From positions 2,457 through 49,479 of the forward strand of contig NZ_BFBX01000004.1 of assembly GCF_003851045.1 (NCBI RefSeq): DNA of 47,023 nt, written 5' to 3'. The stretch's first letter is position 1; every line of letters begins with the position of its first letter. The stretch is from Paenibacillus sp. 598K (GTDB lineage Bacteria; Bacillota; Bacilli; Paenibacillales; Paenibacillaceae). Made by a program: the position numbers and the translations under genes. The notes under the pieces are model-generated. The model searched no databases. It was not told the origin of the DNA and was given only the letters and a program-made list of their open reading frames with translations. Shown in pieces: positions 22,991 to 32,416 of this stretch.

Positions 22991-23350
22991 ATGCTGATCG
23001 CCTATGATTCGAAGACGGGTAATGTCAAGCGATTTATAGCAAAATTGAATATGCCGGCAGTGCAAATTGACGAAAAAATGACAGTCGAGGAGCCATTCCT
23101 GCTGGTTACATACACGACGGGCTTCGGGCAGATCCCCGAGCGTGTCGCCGCGTTTCTGAAGCGAAACTTCCATCTGATGCGCGGTGTCGCCGCCAGCGGC
23201 AATCGCAACTGGGGGGCCAACTTTGCCCGCAGCGCCGATCTGATCGCCGAGCAATACCGCGTGCCTGTCGTTTACAAGTTTGAACTGTCCGGCACACGCC
23301 AGGATATCCTTAGTTTTGAATCGGAGGTGAATCGCGTTGCAACATATTGA
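22991..23350 (+). CDS. nrdI: NrdI flavodoxin-like activator of class Ib ribonucleotide reductase
   Basis: A 119-residue flavodoxin-like protein that supplies the oxidant for the Mn(III)2-tyrosyl cofactor of NrdF. It has YDSKTGNVKRF (FMN phosphate loop, residues 5-15), a LLVTYTTGFGQIPERV loop and GVAASGNRNWG. The ATG at 22991 is preferred to one three codons upstream, because GGGAGAGG is almost touching the upstream one but well spaced from this one. Its end overlaps the nrdE start by 14 bases, indicating translational coupling. It is the first gene of nrdI-nrdE-nrdF, and no nrdH is present. Confidence 0.93.
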   Translation: MLIAYDSKTGNVKRFIAKLNMPAVQIDEKMTVEEPFLLVTYTTGFGQIPERVAAFLKRNFHLMRGVAASGNRNWGANFARSADLIAEQYRVPVVYKFELSGTRQDILSFESEVNRVATY

Positions 23351-25421
23351 ACTGAATAATCTGCTGATGAAACGCGATGCCAGCGGATTTTTCCAACTCG
23401 ACAAGGACCGCGAGGCGGTCGACGCATTCATGGAGGAAGTGGCGCGCAAGAGCGTCCGCTTCGCGGATACGGCGGCCAAGCTGGCCTATATGATCGAGAA
23501 TGATTATTACGAAGACTTCTTCGCCAAGTACGCTGCCGAGGATGTGATCGGCGTCTTCGAACTGACGGCTGCCCATCCGTTCCGCTTCCAATCCTACATG
23601 GCGGCTTCGAAGTTCTATACCGACTATGCCGTCAAGTCCAACAACCGCTCGCAGTACCTGGAGCACTTCGGCGACCGCGTGGCGGCGGTGGCGCTGCATC
23701 TGGGCAGAGGCAATGCGAGCACCGCGCGCACGCTGGCCGTCTCGATGATGGAGCAGCGGCTGCAGCCGGCGACACCAACCTTCCTCAATGCCGGGAAGAG
23801 CCGCAGAGGCGAGATGGTCTCGTGCTTCCTGCTGGAGATGGACGACTCGCTGAACTCGATCAACTACGTGCTCGGCACCTGCCTGCAGCTGTCCAAGATC
23901 GGCGGCGGCGTTGCCGTCAATCTGTCCAAGCTGCGGGGAAGAGGGGAGAGCATCAAGGGCGTCGAAGACGCAGCCAAGGGCATCATGCCGGTGCTAAAGC
24001 TGCTGGAGGACGCCTTCTCCTATGCCGACCAGATGGGTCAGCGCAAGGGCTCGGGCGCGGGATACTACAACATCTTCGGCTGGGATCTACTGGAGTTCCT
24101 CGACAGCAAGAAGATCAACGCCGACGAGAAGACGCGTCTGAAGACGTTGTCGATTGGCTTGATCGTGCCGAACCGGTTTTACAAGCTGGCCGAGGATAAT
24201 GAGATGCTCCATGTGTTCGCGCCTTACAGCATCTATCAGGCGTACGGCGTCCATATGGACGATATGGATATGGATGAGATGTACGACAAGCTGATGGCCG
24301 ACGACCGCGTCCGCAAGAAGCCGGTCATGAGCGCCCGCGACATGCTCACCCGGATCGCGATGGTCCAGCTCGAATCGGGCTATCCGTACATTATGAATCG
24401 CACCAATGCCAACAAGGGGCACGCGCTCGGCAAGATCGGCCCGGTCAAGATGTCCAATCTGTGCACCGAGATCTTCCAGCTCCAGGAGACGTCCGAGATC
24501 AACGACTATGGCGTAGGCGACGTGATCCGCCGCGACATCAGCTGCAATCTGGCCTCGCTCAACATCGTCAACGTCATGGAGCGCCGCCAGCTGCGCGAGT
24601 CGGTGCATGAGGGCATGCTCGCGTTGACCGCCGTCAGCGACATGACGACCGTAGCCAATGCGCCAGGCGTCGCCAAGGCGAACCGCGAGCTGCATTCGGT
24701 CGGACTCGGCGCGATGAATCTGCACGGCTATCTGACGAAGAACCGGATCGCTTACGAGAGCAAGGAAGCGCAGGAGTTTGCCCGAGCCTTCTTTATGGCG
24801 ATGAACTACTACTCGCTGGAGAAAAGTATGGAGATTGCCCGCGACACCGGCATCCGCTTCGCCGGCTTCGAGCAGTCCGACTATGCCGACGGCAGCTACT
24901 TCGAGCGGTATGCAGCGACCGACTATCGTCCGGTAAGTGCCCGCGTGCAGGAGCTGTTCGCAGGGATGGACCTGCCAGGACCGGCCGAGTGGGCGCAGCT
25001 CGCGGCCAAGGTTGCCGAGCATGGCCTGTACCATGCGTATCGACTGGCAATAGCGCCGACGCAGAGCATCTCTTATGTGCAGAATGCGACGTCGAGCGTC
25101 ATGCCGATCACGCAACAGATCGAGACTCGGACCTATGCCAACTCGACGACCTATTATCCGATGCCATACATGAGCCCGGACAATTTCTTCTATTATAAGT
25201 CGGCGTACCAGATGAACCAGTTCAAGGTGCTTGATCTGATCGCAGAGATTCAGGAGCATATCGATCAGGGCATCTCTACGGTCCTCCATGTCAACAGTGA
25301 CGTGACGACGCGCCAGTTGTCTCGCTACTATGTGTATGCGGCTCGCAAAGGCTTGAAGTCGCTCTACTATACGCGGACGAATCGACTGTCCGTCGAAGAA
25401 TGCATCAGCTGCTCGGTGTAA
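23337..25421 (+). CDS. nrdE: Class Ib ribonucleoside-diphosphate reductase, alpha subunit
   Basis: A 694-residue catalytic subunit, a normal length, that reduces ribonucleoside diphosphates to deoxy forms together with NrdF. Seen are the first redox cysteine in EMVSCFLLEMDDSL, the active-site N-x-C-x-E motif in SNLCTEI (near residue 380), and the specificity and loop segments. The C-terminal EECISCSV carries the shuttling cysteine pair. The start is TTG with GGAGGTG seven bases before it; the frame overlaps the nrdI stop. Control is likely by NrdR boxes upstream of nrdI. Confidence 0.96.
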   Translation: MQHIELNNLLMKRDASGFFQLDKDREAVDAFMEEVARKSVRFADTAAKLAYMIENDYYEDFFAKYAAEDVIGVFELTAAHPFRFQSYMAASKFYTDYAVKSNNRSQYLEHFGDRVAAVALHLGRGNASTARTLAVSMMEQRLQPATPTFLNAGKSRRGEMVSCFLLEMDDSLNSINYVLGTCLQLSKIGGGVAVNLSKLRGRGESIKGVEDAAKGIMPVLKLLEDAFSYADQMGQRKGSGAGYYNIFGWDLLEFLDSKKINADEKTRLKTLSIGLIVPNRFYKLAEDNEMLHVFAPYSIYQAYGVHMDDMDMDEMYDKLMADDRVRKKPVMSARDMLTRIAMVQLESGYPYIMNRTNANKGHALGKIGPVKMSNLCTEIFQLQETSEINDYGVGDVIRRDISCNLASLNIVNVMERRQLRESVHEGMLALTAVSDMTTVANAPGVAKANRELHSVGLGAMNLHGYLTKNRIAYESKEAQEFARAFFMAMNYYSLEKSMEIARDTGIRFAGFEQSDYADGSYFERYAATDYRPVSARVQELFAGMDLPGPAEWAQLAAKVAEHGLYHAYRLAIAPTQSISYVQNATSSVMPITQQIETRTYANSTTYYPMPYMSPDNFFYYKSAYQMNQFKVLDLIAEIQEHIDQGISTVLHVNSDVTTRQLSRYYVYAARKGLKSLYYTRTNRLSVEECISCSV

Positions 25422-25461
25422 CGTCAGGATCAAGCGCAAGCGGAAGGGGAACGGAACGAAC

Positions 25462-26442
25462 ATGACGCAAGGCAAAGCGATACAAGCGGTCAACTGGAAC
25501 CGCCCGGATGACGATTTTACGGCGATGTTCTGGAATCAGAACATAATGCAATTCTGGACAGACGACGAGATCCCGCTCTCGGACGACAAAATGTCGTGGA
25601 TTACGCTGAGCGACGCCGAGCGCGCCTGCTATATGAAGGTGCTCGGCGGCTTGACGCTGCTCGATACGGTGCAGGGCGGCGTCGGCATGCCGAAGATCCT
25701 CGAGCATGTCGACGGCCTGCAGCGCAAGGCGGTGCTCGGCTTTATGGCGATGATGGAGCAGATCCATGCCAAATCGTACAGCAGCATCTTCACGACGCTG
25801 GCATCGACCTCTGAGATCGACGACGTGTTCCGTTGGGTGGAGGGGCACCCGCAGCTGCAGCTGAAGGCGCGGACGATCAGCCGATATTATGAGAATATCG
25901 GCTCCGTCAAGGAGCTGTATATGGCGATGGCGGCTTCGGTTCTGCTCGAGAGCTACCTGTTCTACAGCGGCTTTTTCTACCCGCTCTACTTGGCCGGACA
26001 GGGCAAGATGACATGCAGCGGCGAGATCATCGATCTCATCCTGCGCGACGAGAGCATCCACGGCGTCTACGTCGGCATGCTGGCGCAAGAGATCTATGCG
26101 ACGCTCGACGCGGCTGAGCAAAAGGATCTGTACGAGACGCTCTCGGGCCTCTTGCAGTTCCTGCATGCCAACGAGGAGCGGTACACCGAGGAGATTTATA
26201 CCCCGATTGGCCTGACCGACGAGGTCAAGTCGTTCCTCCGTTACAATGCGAACAAAGCGATGATGAACCTTGGCTTTGATCCAGTGTTTGAGGACGACGA
26301 GGTGAATCCGATCGTCTTTAACGGTCTCAGTACGCGGACCAAGCAGCATGACTTCTTTTCCAAAAAGGGTAATGGCTATGTACGCGCAATGAACGTCGAG
26401 CATTTGCGCGACGAGGATTTTGATTTTAGCGATCTCACCTAG
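25462..26442 (+). CDS. nrdF: Class Ib ribonucleoside-diphosphate reductase, beta subunit
   Basis: A 326-residue radical-generating subunit, a normal length. Metal and radical-site motifs are visible: the acidic residue in FWTDDEIPLSDD, EQIHAKSYSSIF (E-x-x-H followed by the radical Tyr region), LLESYLFYSGF, and the RDESIHG second E-x-x-H-type site. The start ATG follows AAGGGGAACGG. It is the last gene of the operon, ending before a terminator. The adjacent NrdI supports a dimanganese cofactor. Confidence 0.96.
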   Translation: MTQGKAIQAVNWNRPDDDFTAMFWNQNIMQFWTDDEIPLSDDKMSWITLSDAERACYMKVLGGLTLLDTVQGGVGMPKILEHVDGLQRKAVLGFMAMMEQIHAKSYSSIFTTLASTSEIDDVFRWVEGHPQLQLKARTISRYYENIGSVKELYMAMAASVLLESYLFYSGFFYPLYLAGQGKMTCSGEIIDLILRDESIHGVYVGMLAQEIYATLDAAEQKDLYETLSGLLQFLHANEERYTEEIYTPIGLTDEVKSFLRYNANKAMMNLGFDPVFEDDEVNPIVFNGLSTRTKQHDFFSKKGNGYVRAMNVEHLRDEDFDFSDLT

Positions 26443-26468
26443 TTGAGACGCCAATCTTCTGTAAAAGT

Positions 26469-26501
26469 AACCGCCAGCTGATTTTTTAGCGGCGGTTTTT
26501 T
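26469..26501 (+). terminator. Terminator after nrdF
   Basis: AACCGCC pairs with GGCGGTT, with the inner GCT/AGC helping, followed by a run of T residues, 27 bases after the nrdF stop. Confidence 0.85.
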
Positions 26502-26507
26502 CTCGTC

Positions 26508-27626
26508 CTATGGCGGGGGCTTGGCGACAGGAACTGGCCGGTCGGACGGCACTGCGCCGAATCGCCACCAGTAGACGAGCATATACAGGATCGGAAAGCT
26601 GTTCATGAGCATCGCATAAGCCGCAATCGCGTAGGAACGAATCGCTTTTTCGTATTCGATCGTGTCTGCCGCATATTGCAGGACGATAGCAGCCAGGCTG
26701 CTGGCAATGAGGAAGACGAGCGACTTGGCCTCGATGCCTGTGACGCGGGACAAACAGAGCGAAGCGACATAAAGCTGGAAGGAGGTACGCATGAACATCG
26801 TCGTCGACCAGAAGGAGATGAGCGCCGGATCGAGATTGGACATGAAGTCGCTATAGCGGGCAAAGCGGATCAGCTCGAGCAGCGGATATTGCATCTCCTC
26901 GCTCACATACGGACCAAAGTTCATGAGGATGAGCAGCCAGTAGGTGATCAGGATGAGGACAACGGTTAAGCCGCCTAACATTAGCGCCCTGCCGATCGGC
27001 AGCAAAAAACTGGTGAAGGGGGCGAGAAACAGAAATATAGCCCACTCCGAAAACCAGGGCATCGTATTTAATGAGCCGCTGACAATCTGTCCGATATCGT
27101 GATGCGTAACCAAGGAGGACAAAATTGCCTTTTGTCTTCCCTCTATAATAGCCGGGAAGACGAGCAGACTGGCGACAACCTGCAGGATGAAGATGCCCTC
27201 CGACATATACACGATCGTCAGCAGCCCTTGACGGCTGGTCAAGGCAATGCATAGCACAGTCAGCAGCGTCACCATCCATACCGGCGTATCGGGCAAGTAG
27301 ATGGTACGGAGAAAGCTCACGAAGTTCTCGACATCGACCGAGGCCAGCACGACAGCATAGATGCCGACCAGCAGCAGCATAAAACGATGGATCGGCTGAC
27401 CTACAATATCGCCTCCGAAGTCGTCCCATCCGCGGTCGGGGAATGTTCGTCCGAGCTTGACGGTGAAGAGGAGGAAGATCAAGCTGAGTCCAAAACCGCC
27501 CAAAACGGATAGCCACCCTTGATACTTGCTCATCTGGAACAACCGCTGAATCAAAAAGGAGATGGGCTCGGAATAGAGGTACACAAACGCAAAACGGTAT
27601 ACCTGCGCGGATGACAGCTTGACCAT
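26508..27626 (-). CDS. GerA-type germinant receptor subunit B (amino acid permease-like)
   Basis: A 372-residue polytopic membrane protein of the spore germination permease family, with about ten hydrophobic helices and an N-terminal KLSSAQVYRFAFVYLY like that of GerB-type subunits. It contributes to the nutrient-germinant site of the receptor in the spore inner membrane. The ATG at 27626 is chosen because GAAAGGAGGGTGAGC precedes it; a TTG 11 codons upstream overlaps the previous gene. The stop of the small D-type gene lies two bases upstream. It is the last gene of the operon and convergent to nrdF. The C-terminus is Pro-rich (PVPVAKPPP). Control by sigma G is expected but not proven. Confidence 0.9.
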   Translation of the reverse strand: MVKLSSAQVYRFAFVYLYSEPISFLIQRLFQMSKYQGWLSVLGGFGLSLIFLLFTVKLGRTFPDRGWDDFGGDIVGQPIHRFMLLLVGIYAVVLASVDVENFVSFLRTIYLPDTPVWMVTLLTVLCIALTSRQGLLTIVYMSEGIFILQVVASLLVFPAIIEGRQKAILSSLVTHHDIGQIVSGSLNTMPWFSEWAIFLFLAPFTSFLLPIGRALMLGGLTVVLILITYWLLILMNFGPYVSEEMQYPLLELIRFARYSDFMSNLDPALISFWSTTMFMRTSFQLYVASLCLSRVTGIEAKSLVFLIASSLAAIVLQYAADTIEYEKAIRSYAIAAYAMLMNSFPILYMLVYWWRFGAVPSDRPVPVAKPPP

Positions 27627-27628
27627 GC

Positions 27629-27844
27629 TCACCCTCCTTTCAACAATCGATCCACCCAACCGAACAACAGCAGGAACACCTCATTGGGGGAGGGCCACCA
27701 GCTCACCTGTACAGCCAAGCTGTTCCAGATGAGCAGCCCGATACTTAACGTCCAGAACCATACTTTTTTTTGAGGCTGATTGCGCGAAAGCGATGGCAGG
27801 CCCAATACAAACGCCAACGTGATAAAAGCGACGATTACCAACAT
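27629..27844 (-). CDS. Small two-helix membrane protein, germinant receptor D-type subunit
   Basis: A 71-residue protein with two hydrophobic segments (LVIVAFITLAFVLGL and LSIGLLIWNSLAVQV) between the C and B subunit genes. Small two-helix D proteins are known in many gerA-type operons and can modulate receptor activity, and position, size and topology match. GGAGGATGTCTG precedes its ATG. Its stop codon is two bases from the GerB-type start, suggesting translational coupling. Sequence similarity cannot be tested here. Confidence 0.75.
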   Translation of the reverse strand: MLVIVAFITLAFVLGLPSLSRNQPQKKVWFWTLSIGLLIWNSLAVQVSWWPSPNEVFLLLFGWVDRLLKGG

Positions 27845-27911
27845 CAGACATCCTCCATCACTTTTTTTCCGAGCTAAAACCCTCTCCTCGCAACGTCAAA
27901 GCAATGTTACG

Positions 27912-29066
27912 CTAATCGGGCGATTTCGAGCCGAAGTATTGAATATTGATATCGGCTTCGATCCGTATGTCTATGGCATCCTTGACATAGTCCTGCCAGC
28001 TTGCCTGATAGTTTGCCCACAGCTTCGGATATTTCCATTGCAGCCGGTATCCGAGCAGCAGGATATCCGAGCCGTGACGCCTGGCCTTGTCCAAGGCGCC
28101 CTGCAGATCACGCTTGACGATGCCCTCCAGCTTGGACTCGATCTGCTTTGCATAATCCAGACTATTGAACGTATCTGGCATATTGTTGCGGAGCGCGCCT
28201 TTGCCCTTAAGGATGACGTAGAAGACAGGCTTGTCTGCCTCCTTGCGAACCCGGAGTCTGGATTCGAGCTCATAGAGCTTGACGCTGCCTGTATGCTCCT
28301 TGTCTTTGAAGGAGAGGTAGGTCTGGTCCAACTGACCGCGCGCCCACGATACGGCGGTAGTCTGTGCCAGATTGATCGTGTCGACCATGCGACCGTCCAG
28401 GAAGATCGCTCCGCCAACCTGACCTGCCCACACGCTCGGTTGGTTGTTCTCGCTCACCATGTTGATCGTATGCGTCTCCAGGAGCGGCGCCGTTGCTCCA
28501 AGATCGAGCGCATTGGACGTCATCAAGTCCTGAATTTGCGTACTGATCAGATTTTTCTGGTTGGAAAACTCGCGCAGCACCTCGGTGGGGGACTCCTCGA
28601 AGACAGGCGCAAGCTGAGTGATCTCCTTCGTTTGCCCGGCCGCGACCAAAATAAAGCAGCTGAGGTGGAAGAGAGGCTCATGGTTAATCCAATCCAGGAG
28701 CTCCTCGATGCCTGCGCGCGCATACGCTTGTCCGACCGTGACGACGCGTGTATGCCCCCAGGACAGCTTGCGAGAGAGATCGATCTGGATCGACTCCAGC
28801 GCATCCGGGATCGTCTTCCCTCTCTTGGAGAGGATGGCGTAAGGCTTGCCATGCGCGCCGCCACCCTCGCCGACTTGCGATACGAGTCGATTGGGCAGCG
28901 GCGCGCTGATCGTCACCTCGACTTGTCCATCCTCGGTACGGTCGAGGTATAGTCCGGTCACGAAGGTCCGCTCATTGATCTCCACCTTGGACCAGCAGCC
29001 TCCAAGGACGGTCGTTGCGGCCAACAGACAGGCCAGCGCCAGCTTGCGATGCGCCTGGCCGTTCAT
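27912..29066 (-). CDS. GerA-type germinant receptor subunit C (lipoprotein)
   Basis: A 384-residue Ger(x)C family protein. Signal peptide with lipobox LGGC (lipid-attached C24), then the family opening WSKVEINERTFVTGLYLD. The three-domain body includes SWGHTRVVTVGQAYARAGIEELLDWI and the C-terminal DLQGALDKARRHGSDILLLG block. It attaches to the outer face of the spore inner membrane and completes the receptor. Its ATG overlaps the GerA-type stop codon (ATGA). It is followed after 67 bases by the small D-type gene. Confidence 0.93.
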   Translation of the reverse strand: MNGQAHRKLALACLLAATTVLGGCWSKVEINERTFVTGLYLDRTEDGQVEVTISAPLPNRLVSQVGEGGGAHGKPYAILSKRGKTIPDALESIQIDLSRKLSWGHTRVVTVGQAYARAGIEELLDWINHEPLFHLSCFILVAAGQTKEITQLAPVFEESPTEVLREFSNQKNLISTQIQDLMTSNALDLGATAPLLETHTINMVSENNQPSVWAGQVGGAIFLDGRMVDTINLAQTTAVSWARGQLDQTYLSFKDKEHTGSVKLYELESRLRVRKEADKPVFYVILKGKGALRNNMPDTFNSLDYAKQIESKLEGIVKRDLQGALDKARRHGSDILLLGYRLQWKYPKLWANYQASWQDYVKDAIDIRIEADINIQYFGSKSPD

Positions 29067-30514
29067 CGAGCGCCCTGTCTCCGCTTGTTGGGGCTGCCAT
29101 AGCTGGAGGGCCGGTCCTTCATGAAAAACATCGGCAGGCGAACGAAGGTGTCCTTAAGATCGCGCCAGATAAAGGGAGCCAGCGGCTGCATGTAAGGAAC
29201 CCCAAACGAGCGCAGGTTCACCATATACAGATAGAGCAGGTAGCTGGAGACGATCACGCCCAAAATGCCCAAGGTGCCGCCCATAATCAAAAACGGAAAC
29301 CTTAGAAGGCGAAACGCCAGCGACAGCTCGAAATGCGGCACGATAAACGAGGCAATGCCTGTAATCGAGACGACGATGACAAGCGGCGCCGAGACGATGC
29401 CTGCCGCAACGGCCGCCTGACCAATGACAATGCCTCCGATAATCGAGACAGTCTGGCCCAGCGGCTTGGGAATACGGATGCCGGCCTCGCGCAAGCCCTC
29501 GAACGTCAGCTCCATAATCAACGCCTCGATCAGCGCAGGGAACGGAATGTTCTCCCGGGCTGCTGCCACTGTAATGAGAAGCGACGTCGGCACGATCTCC
29601 GGATGGAAGGTCGTAATCGCCACATAGAGGGAGGGCAGCAAAAATGAAATGGTGATAAAAAACAAACGCACCAGTCTGATGAAGGAGGCGAAATAAAAAC
29701 GCTGGTAATAGTCCTCTGCGGACTGCATAAGCGTAAAAAAAGTAACCGGCAGCATCAAAGCGTAAGGGGTGCCGTCCTGCATGAGCGTGATCCGACCTTC
29801 AAGCAGCGAGGCCGCTACCGTATCGGGACGCTCCGTATATTGATACTGCGGGAATGGCGAGTAGGGCACCTCCTCGATAAACTCAGCGAGATAATTTATC
29901 CCCATTACGCCATCGACTTGAATACGTTCAAGGCGGCTATAGATCTCGTCGACGAGCTCTTGCCGGCACAGTCCCTGGATATAGATTAGGTTAGTCGTGC
30001 TTTGCGTATAGACGCCGATCTGGCATCTTTTGACGGTCAAGTCGGGATGCTTGATGATATGCCGCAGGAGCGACATGTTCACCTCCAGATCCTCGATAAA
30101 TGCTTGCTGCGGGCCGACGACGACGACTTCATTGCTCGACTCTGGCACCGATCGTTTTTCGTACTGGGTCAGAGGGAACAACAGCACGGTGGGCAGGCCG
30201 TCGCAGAAAAGGGCGACGTGCCCGGAGAGGATCGCATCAGCGATTTCCTTCTGATCCGTCGAACGATTATAATCGATCGGGAAAAAACTGCGATTCTCGA
30301 TCTGCTCCAGCCACCGATGGTCACCGGTTTCCTCCGACGAAGCCCGGAGCAGCGGGGACATGATGCTCTCAATAAGCAGACGGGTATTGACGATACTGTT
30401 AATGTAGGCCAGCTGACAATGAAACGGGGGAACGCGGAACGGTTGAAACACGACATCCGAACTCTTCTCGAGCTGAACCCGGGTTTGCTCAAGCAACGAT
30501 TGCTTGCGCTTCAT
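29063..30514 (-). CDS. GerA-type germinant receptor subunit A
   Basis: A 483-residue GerA-family protein. The N-terminal soluble half (about 1-255) binds or transmits the nutrient signal, and the C-terminal half has about five membrane helices. Family motifs are VMGINYLAEFIEE, DGTPYALMLPVTFFTLMQSAEDYYQRF, a LLPSLYVAITTFHPEIVPTSLL stretch and ELTFEGLREAGIRIPKPLGQ. AAGGAGGTGAGGCGC supports the ATG at 30514 over one three codons upstream. It is the first gene of the A-C-D-B operon. Upstream, GCATAA and CAGACTA with a 17-base spacer weakly resemble a sigma G promoter (gHATR, CATnnTA). Confidence 0.93.
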   Translation of the reverse strand: MKRKQSLLEQTRVQLEKSSDVVFQPFRVPPFHCQLAYINSIVNTRLLIESIMSPLLRASSEETGDHRWLEQIENRSFFPIDYNRSTDQKEIADAILSGHVALFCDGLPTVLLFPLTQYEKRSVPESSNEVVVVGPQQAFIEDLEVNMSLLRHIIKHPDLTVKRCQIGVYTQSTTNLIYIQGLCRQELVDEIYSRLERIQVDGVMGINYLAEFIEEVPYSPFPQYQYTERPDTVAASLLEGRITLMQDGTPYALMLPVTFFTLMQSAEDYYQRFYFASFIRLVRLFFITISFLLPSLYVAITTFHPEIVPTSLLITVAAARENIPFPALIEALIMELTFEGLREAGIRIPKPLGQTVSIIGGIVIGQAAVAAGIVSAPLVIVVSITGIASFIVPHFELSLAFRLLRFPFLIMGGTLGILGVIVSSYLLYLYMVNLRSFGVPYMQPLAPFIWRDLKDTFVRLPMFFMKDRPSSYGSPNKRRQGAR

Positions 30515-30660
30515 GCGCCTCACCTCCTTGGCTTTGCCAATTTAGTCTGCTACATCGATTGGTTGATTATGCGAAGGCGCCCGGAGTCGTGCAAAAAATG
30601 AAACCTTTTCCGTAAAATCAACGTTCTACTTAAAGAGTTATTTTGTTAGGAGGGAAAAGC

Positions 30661-31455
30661 ATGCGGAAGTGGATGGTGCTTGTCGTCGCTTTATTTACTT
30701 TGACCGGCATCGTATCTATCGGATCTTCCTATGCCTCGGCGCCGAATACACCAGTTCATGTGTTCATCGATGGCTTGCATCAGAAGGATATTATAATGGT
30801 CGACAATTATGTATTGATCCCGCTCCGGGCATATGCGCCCAATCGCCTGGAATTTACCTTCCGGTATACGGATCAGACGATTGAAGTCCTCGATCCTGTT
30901 AGTGATAAACATTTTGCGATTAAGAACGGGGAGCGAAAGGCACTGGTCGATGGGGAAGAGGTCGAGTTAAAGACTCCGGTTATGGTAAATGAAACGGGTC
31001 ATACTTACGTTCCGCTAAGTTTTTTTGCTGAATATATGGATGCTGATGTCCAATATAAACCGTCGGAGAAGCGGGTGATTGTCAGGACGTTAAGAGGGAA
31101 GGACAGATATCATAAATTAATGACCGGCAGTCTGTTCCTTTCAAGAACGCTGGCCCTGGAGCTGCCGCAAACCTACTATGGTTTCCCGGGAGGCTACAAC
31201 CGTCCAAGTATTAAACCGAGCGGCACAGGCAGCAAACTACATGTTTACTTTCCGCGTGGAGAGGCGCTTAGATATGTGATGGAGTATAAAGGATTGTTAA
31301 CCTATGTGGAGATCAACGAGGACGGATTGGCTTTCGTCAAGTGGGTCAAGGATACTTTAAAGGATGATGTAGAGCTGGGGGAGCAACCGGCTCCATTCGA
31401 GGCAAGCATCTATGATAGCAAGTTCAGAGACGAGGTGCGAATCCCGGGCAAATAA
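30661..31455 (+). CDS. Exported protein with copper-amine-oxidase N-terminal (stalk) domain
   Basis: A 264-residue secreted protein. Signal peptide residues 1-24 (VLVVALFTLTGIVSIG, cleavage near SYA-SA). Residues 30-150 form one stalk module with the paired motifs VDNYVLIPLRAYA and NETGHTYVPLSFFAEYMDADVQY. The rest is unrecognised. TTAGGAGGG precedes the ATG at 30661. Codon use is clearly more AT-rich than its neighbours, which may indicate different ancestry. It is divergent from the germination operon, so the two share about 145 bases of promoter region. Function unknown. Confidence 0.8.
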   Translation: MRKWMVLVVALFTLTGIVSIGSSYASAPNTPVHVFIDGLHQKDIIMVDNYVLIPLRAYAPNRLEFTFRYTDQTIEVLDPVSDKHFAIKNGERKALVDGEEVELKTPVMVNETGHTYVPLSFFAEYMDADVQYKPSEKRVIVRTLRGKDRYHKLMTGSLFLSRTLALELPQTYYGFPGGYNRPSIKPSGTGSKLHVYFPRGEALRYVMEYKGLLTYVEINEDGLAFVKWVKDTLKDDVELGEQPAPFEASIYDSKFRDEVRIPGK

Positions 31456-31489
31456 CGCTTCTCCGGTCGAATGGAAGAAGCGCTATCGC

Positions 31490-32416
31490 CTACAGATGAA
31501 GTTGCTCGTCATATTGGGCCAGGCTGCTCTGATAATGCTCGATCATCATCGTCCGCAGCCGTTCGGGCTCCAGCACCCGCACATCAGGGCCGTACCGCAG
31601 CAGCAGGCGCGACGTATACTCCAGCTCCGTCTCGGGCACCCAGTCCTCCCAGATCCCGTCTTCGGTGTGAGGCTTCAGCAGCGGATCGGACAACGCAGCC
31701 CGGATGCCTGCCGGGGAGAACTGCAGTCTCACGCGCAGCCCCTCGCGGGCGGGAGGCGTCTGCAGCCACTGCTCGAGCGTCGGGAGGTCTGCGATGGGCT
31801 CGCCCGGCTCCACCGCGATCAGCTCGGCGACCCGGTCGACCCGGTAGAGGAGCGTGCGCTCCGGCAAGGCCAAGGGCATGTACCATCGGCCATGCTCATA
31901 GTAGATGCCGAGCGGGTAGCCCTCGGACTGGCGCTCGCCCGACGGCCCCTCGTAGCGGAAGACGATACGGCTGCGCTCCATCGCCGCCTCGAGCAGTCTG
32001 GTCGTCAGCGGCGCGGGCAGCTGCGGCTCCGGCGAGCGGATCGCCGTATGCTGCCGCAGCCTGTCGAGCGTATCTCGGACGTCGGGCGGCAGCGAGCCGT
32101 AATACTGCTCCGCCAGATGGCTGCGGATCGAGCCGAAGGGGAAGTCGGGGATCCGCTCCAGCACCTGCAGCAGTAGGAACAGGCCCAGCGCCTCATGCAG
32201 CGTCAGCCGCAGCGGCGGCAGCAGACGATTGGGCAAGGCGCGATAGCCGCCGCCCGGACCGGTCTTCGCGTAGAGGGGGAAGCCCAGTTGCTGCAAGTAC
32301 GCGAGGTCGCGTTGGATCGTGCGCACCGATACGTCGAAGCGCTCAGCCAGCTCGGCAGCCGTGAATGATTTGCGGGCATCAATGATCTGCATCATCGTTA
32401 ATCGTCGCTGGTTCAT
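31490..32416 (-). CDS. HTH and WYL-domain transcriptional regulator (YafY type)
   Basis: A 308-residue predicted regulator. The N-terminal helix-turn-helix (residues 1-55) reads FTAAELAERFDVSVRTIQRDL, then GFPLYAKTGPGGGYRA. The C-terminal WYL domain (about 140-230) carries GIYYEHGRWYMPL and a LYRVDRVAEL strand, followed by the conserved C-terminal extension of this family. GGGAGGG lies eight bases before the ATG. WYL domains sense small nucleic acid fragments or other ligands; no target is evident. It is convergent to the stalk-domain gene and divergent from the PAP2 gene. Confidence 0.9.
   Translation of the reverse strand: MNQRRLTMMQIIDARKSFTAAELAERFDVSVRTIQRDLAYLQQLGFPLYAKTGPGGGYRALPNRLLPPLRLTLHEALGLFLLLQVLERIPDFPFGSIRSHLAEQYYGSLPPDVRDTLDRLRQHTAIRSPEPQLPAPLTTRLLEAAMERSRIVFRYEGPSGERQSEGYPLGIYYEHGRWYMPLALPERTLLYRVDRVAELIAVEPGEPIADLPTLEQWLQTPPAREGLRVRLQFSPAGIRAALSDPLLKPHTEDGIWEDWVPETELEYTSRLLLRYGPDVRVLEPERLRTMMIEHYQSSLAQYDEQLHL

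Noticed and set aside
24087..25493. Long minus-strand open frame opposite nrdE
   Set aside because: nrdE is unequivocal on the plus strand; the antisense frame has no recognisable motif and is a by-product of GC-rich codon use.
31456..31486. CGCTTCT...AGAAGCG hairpin as a bidirectional terminator
   Set aside because: The stem is only seven base pairs with no convincing T run; left unannotated.
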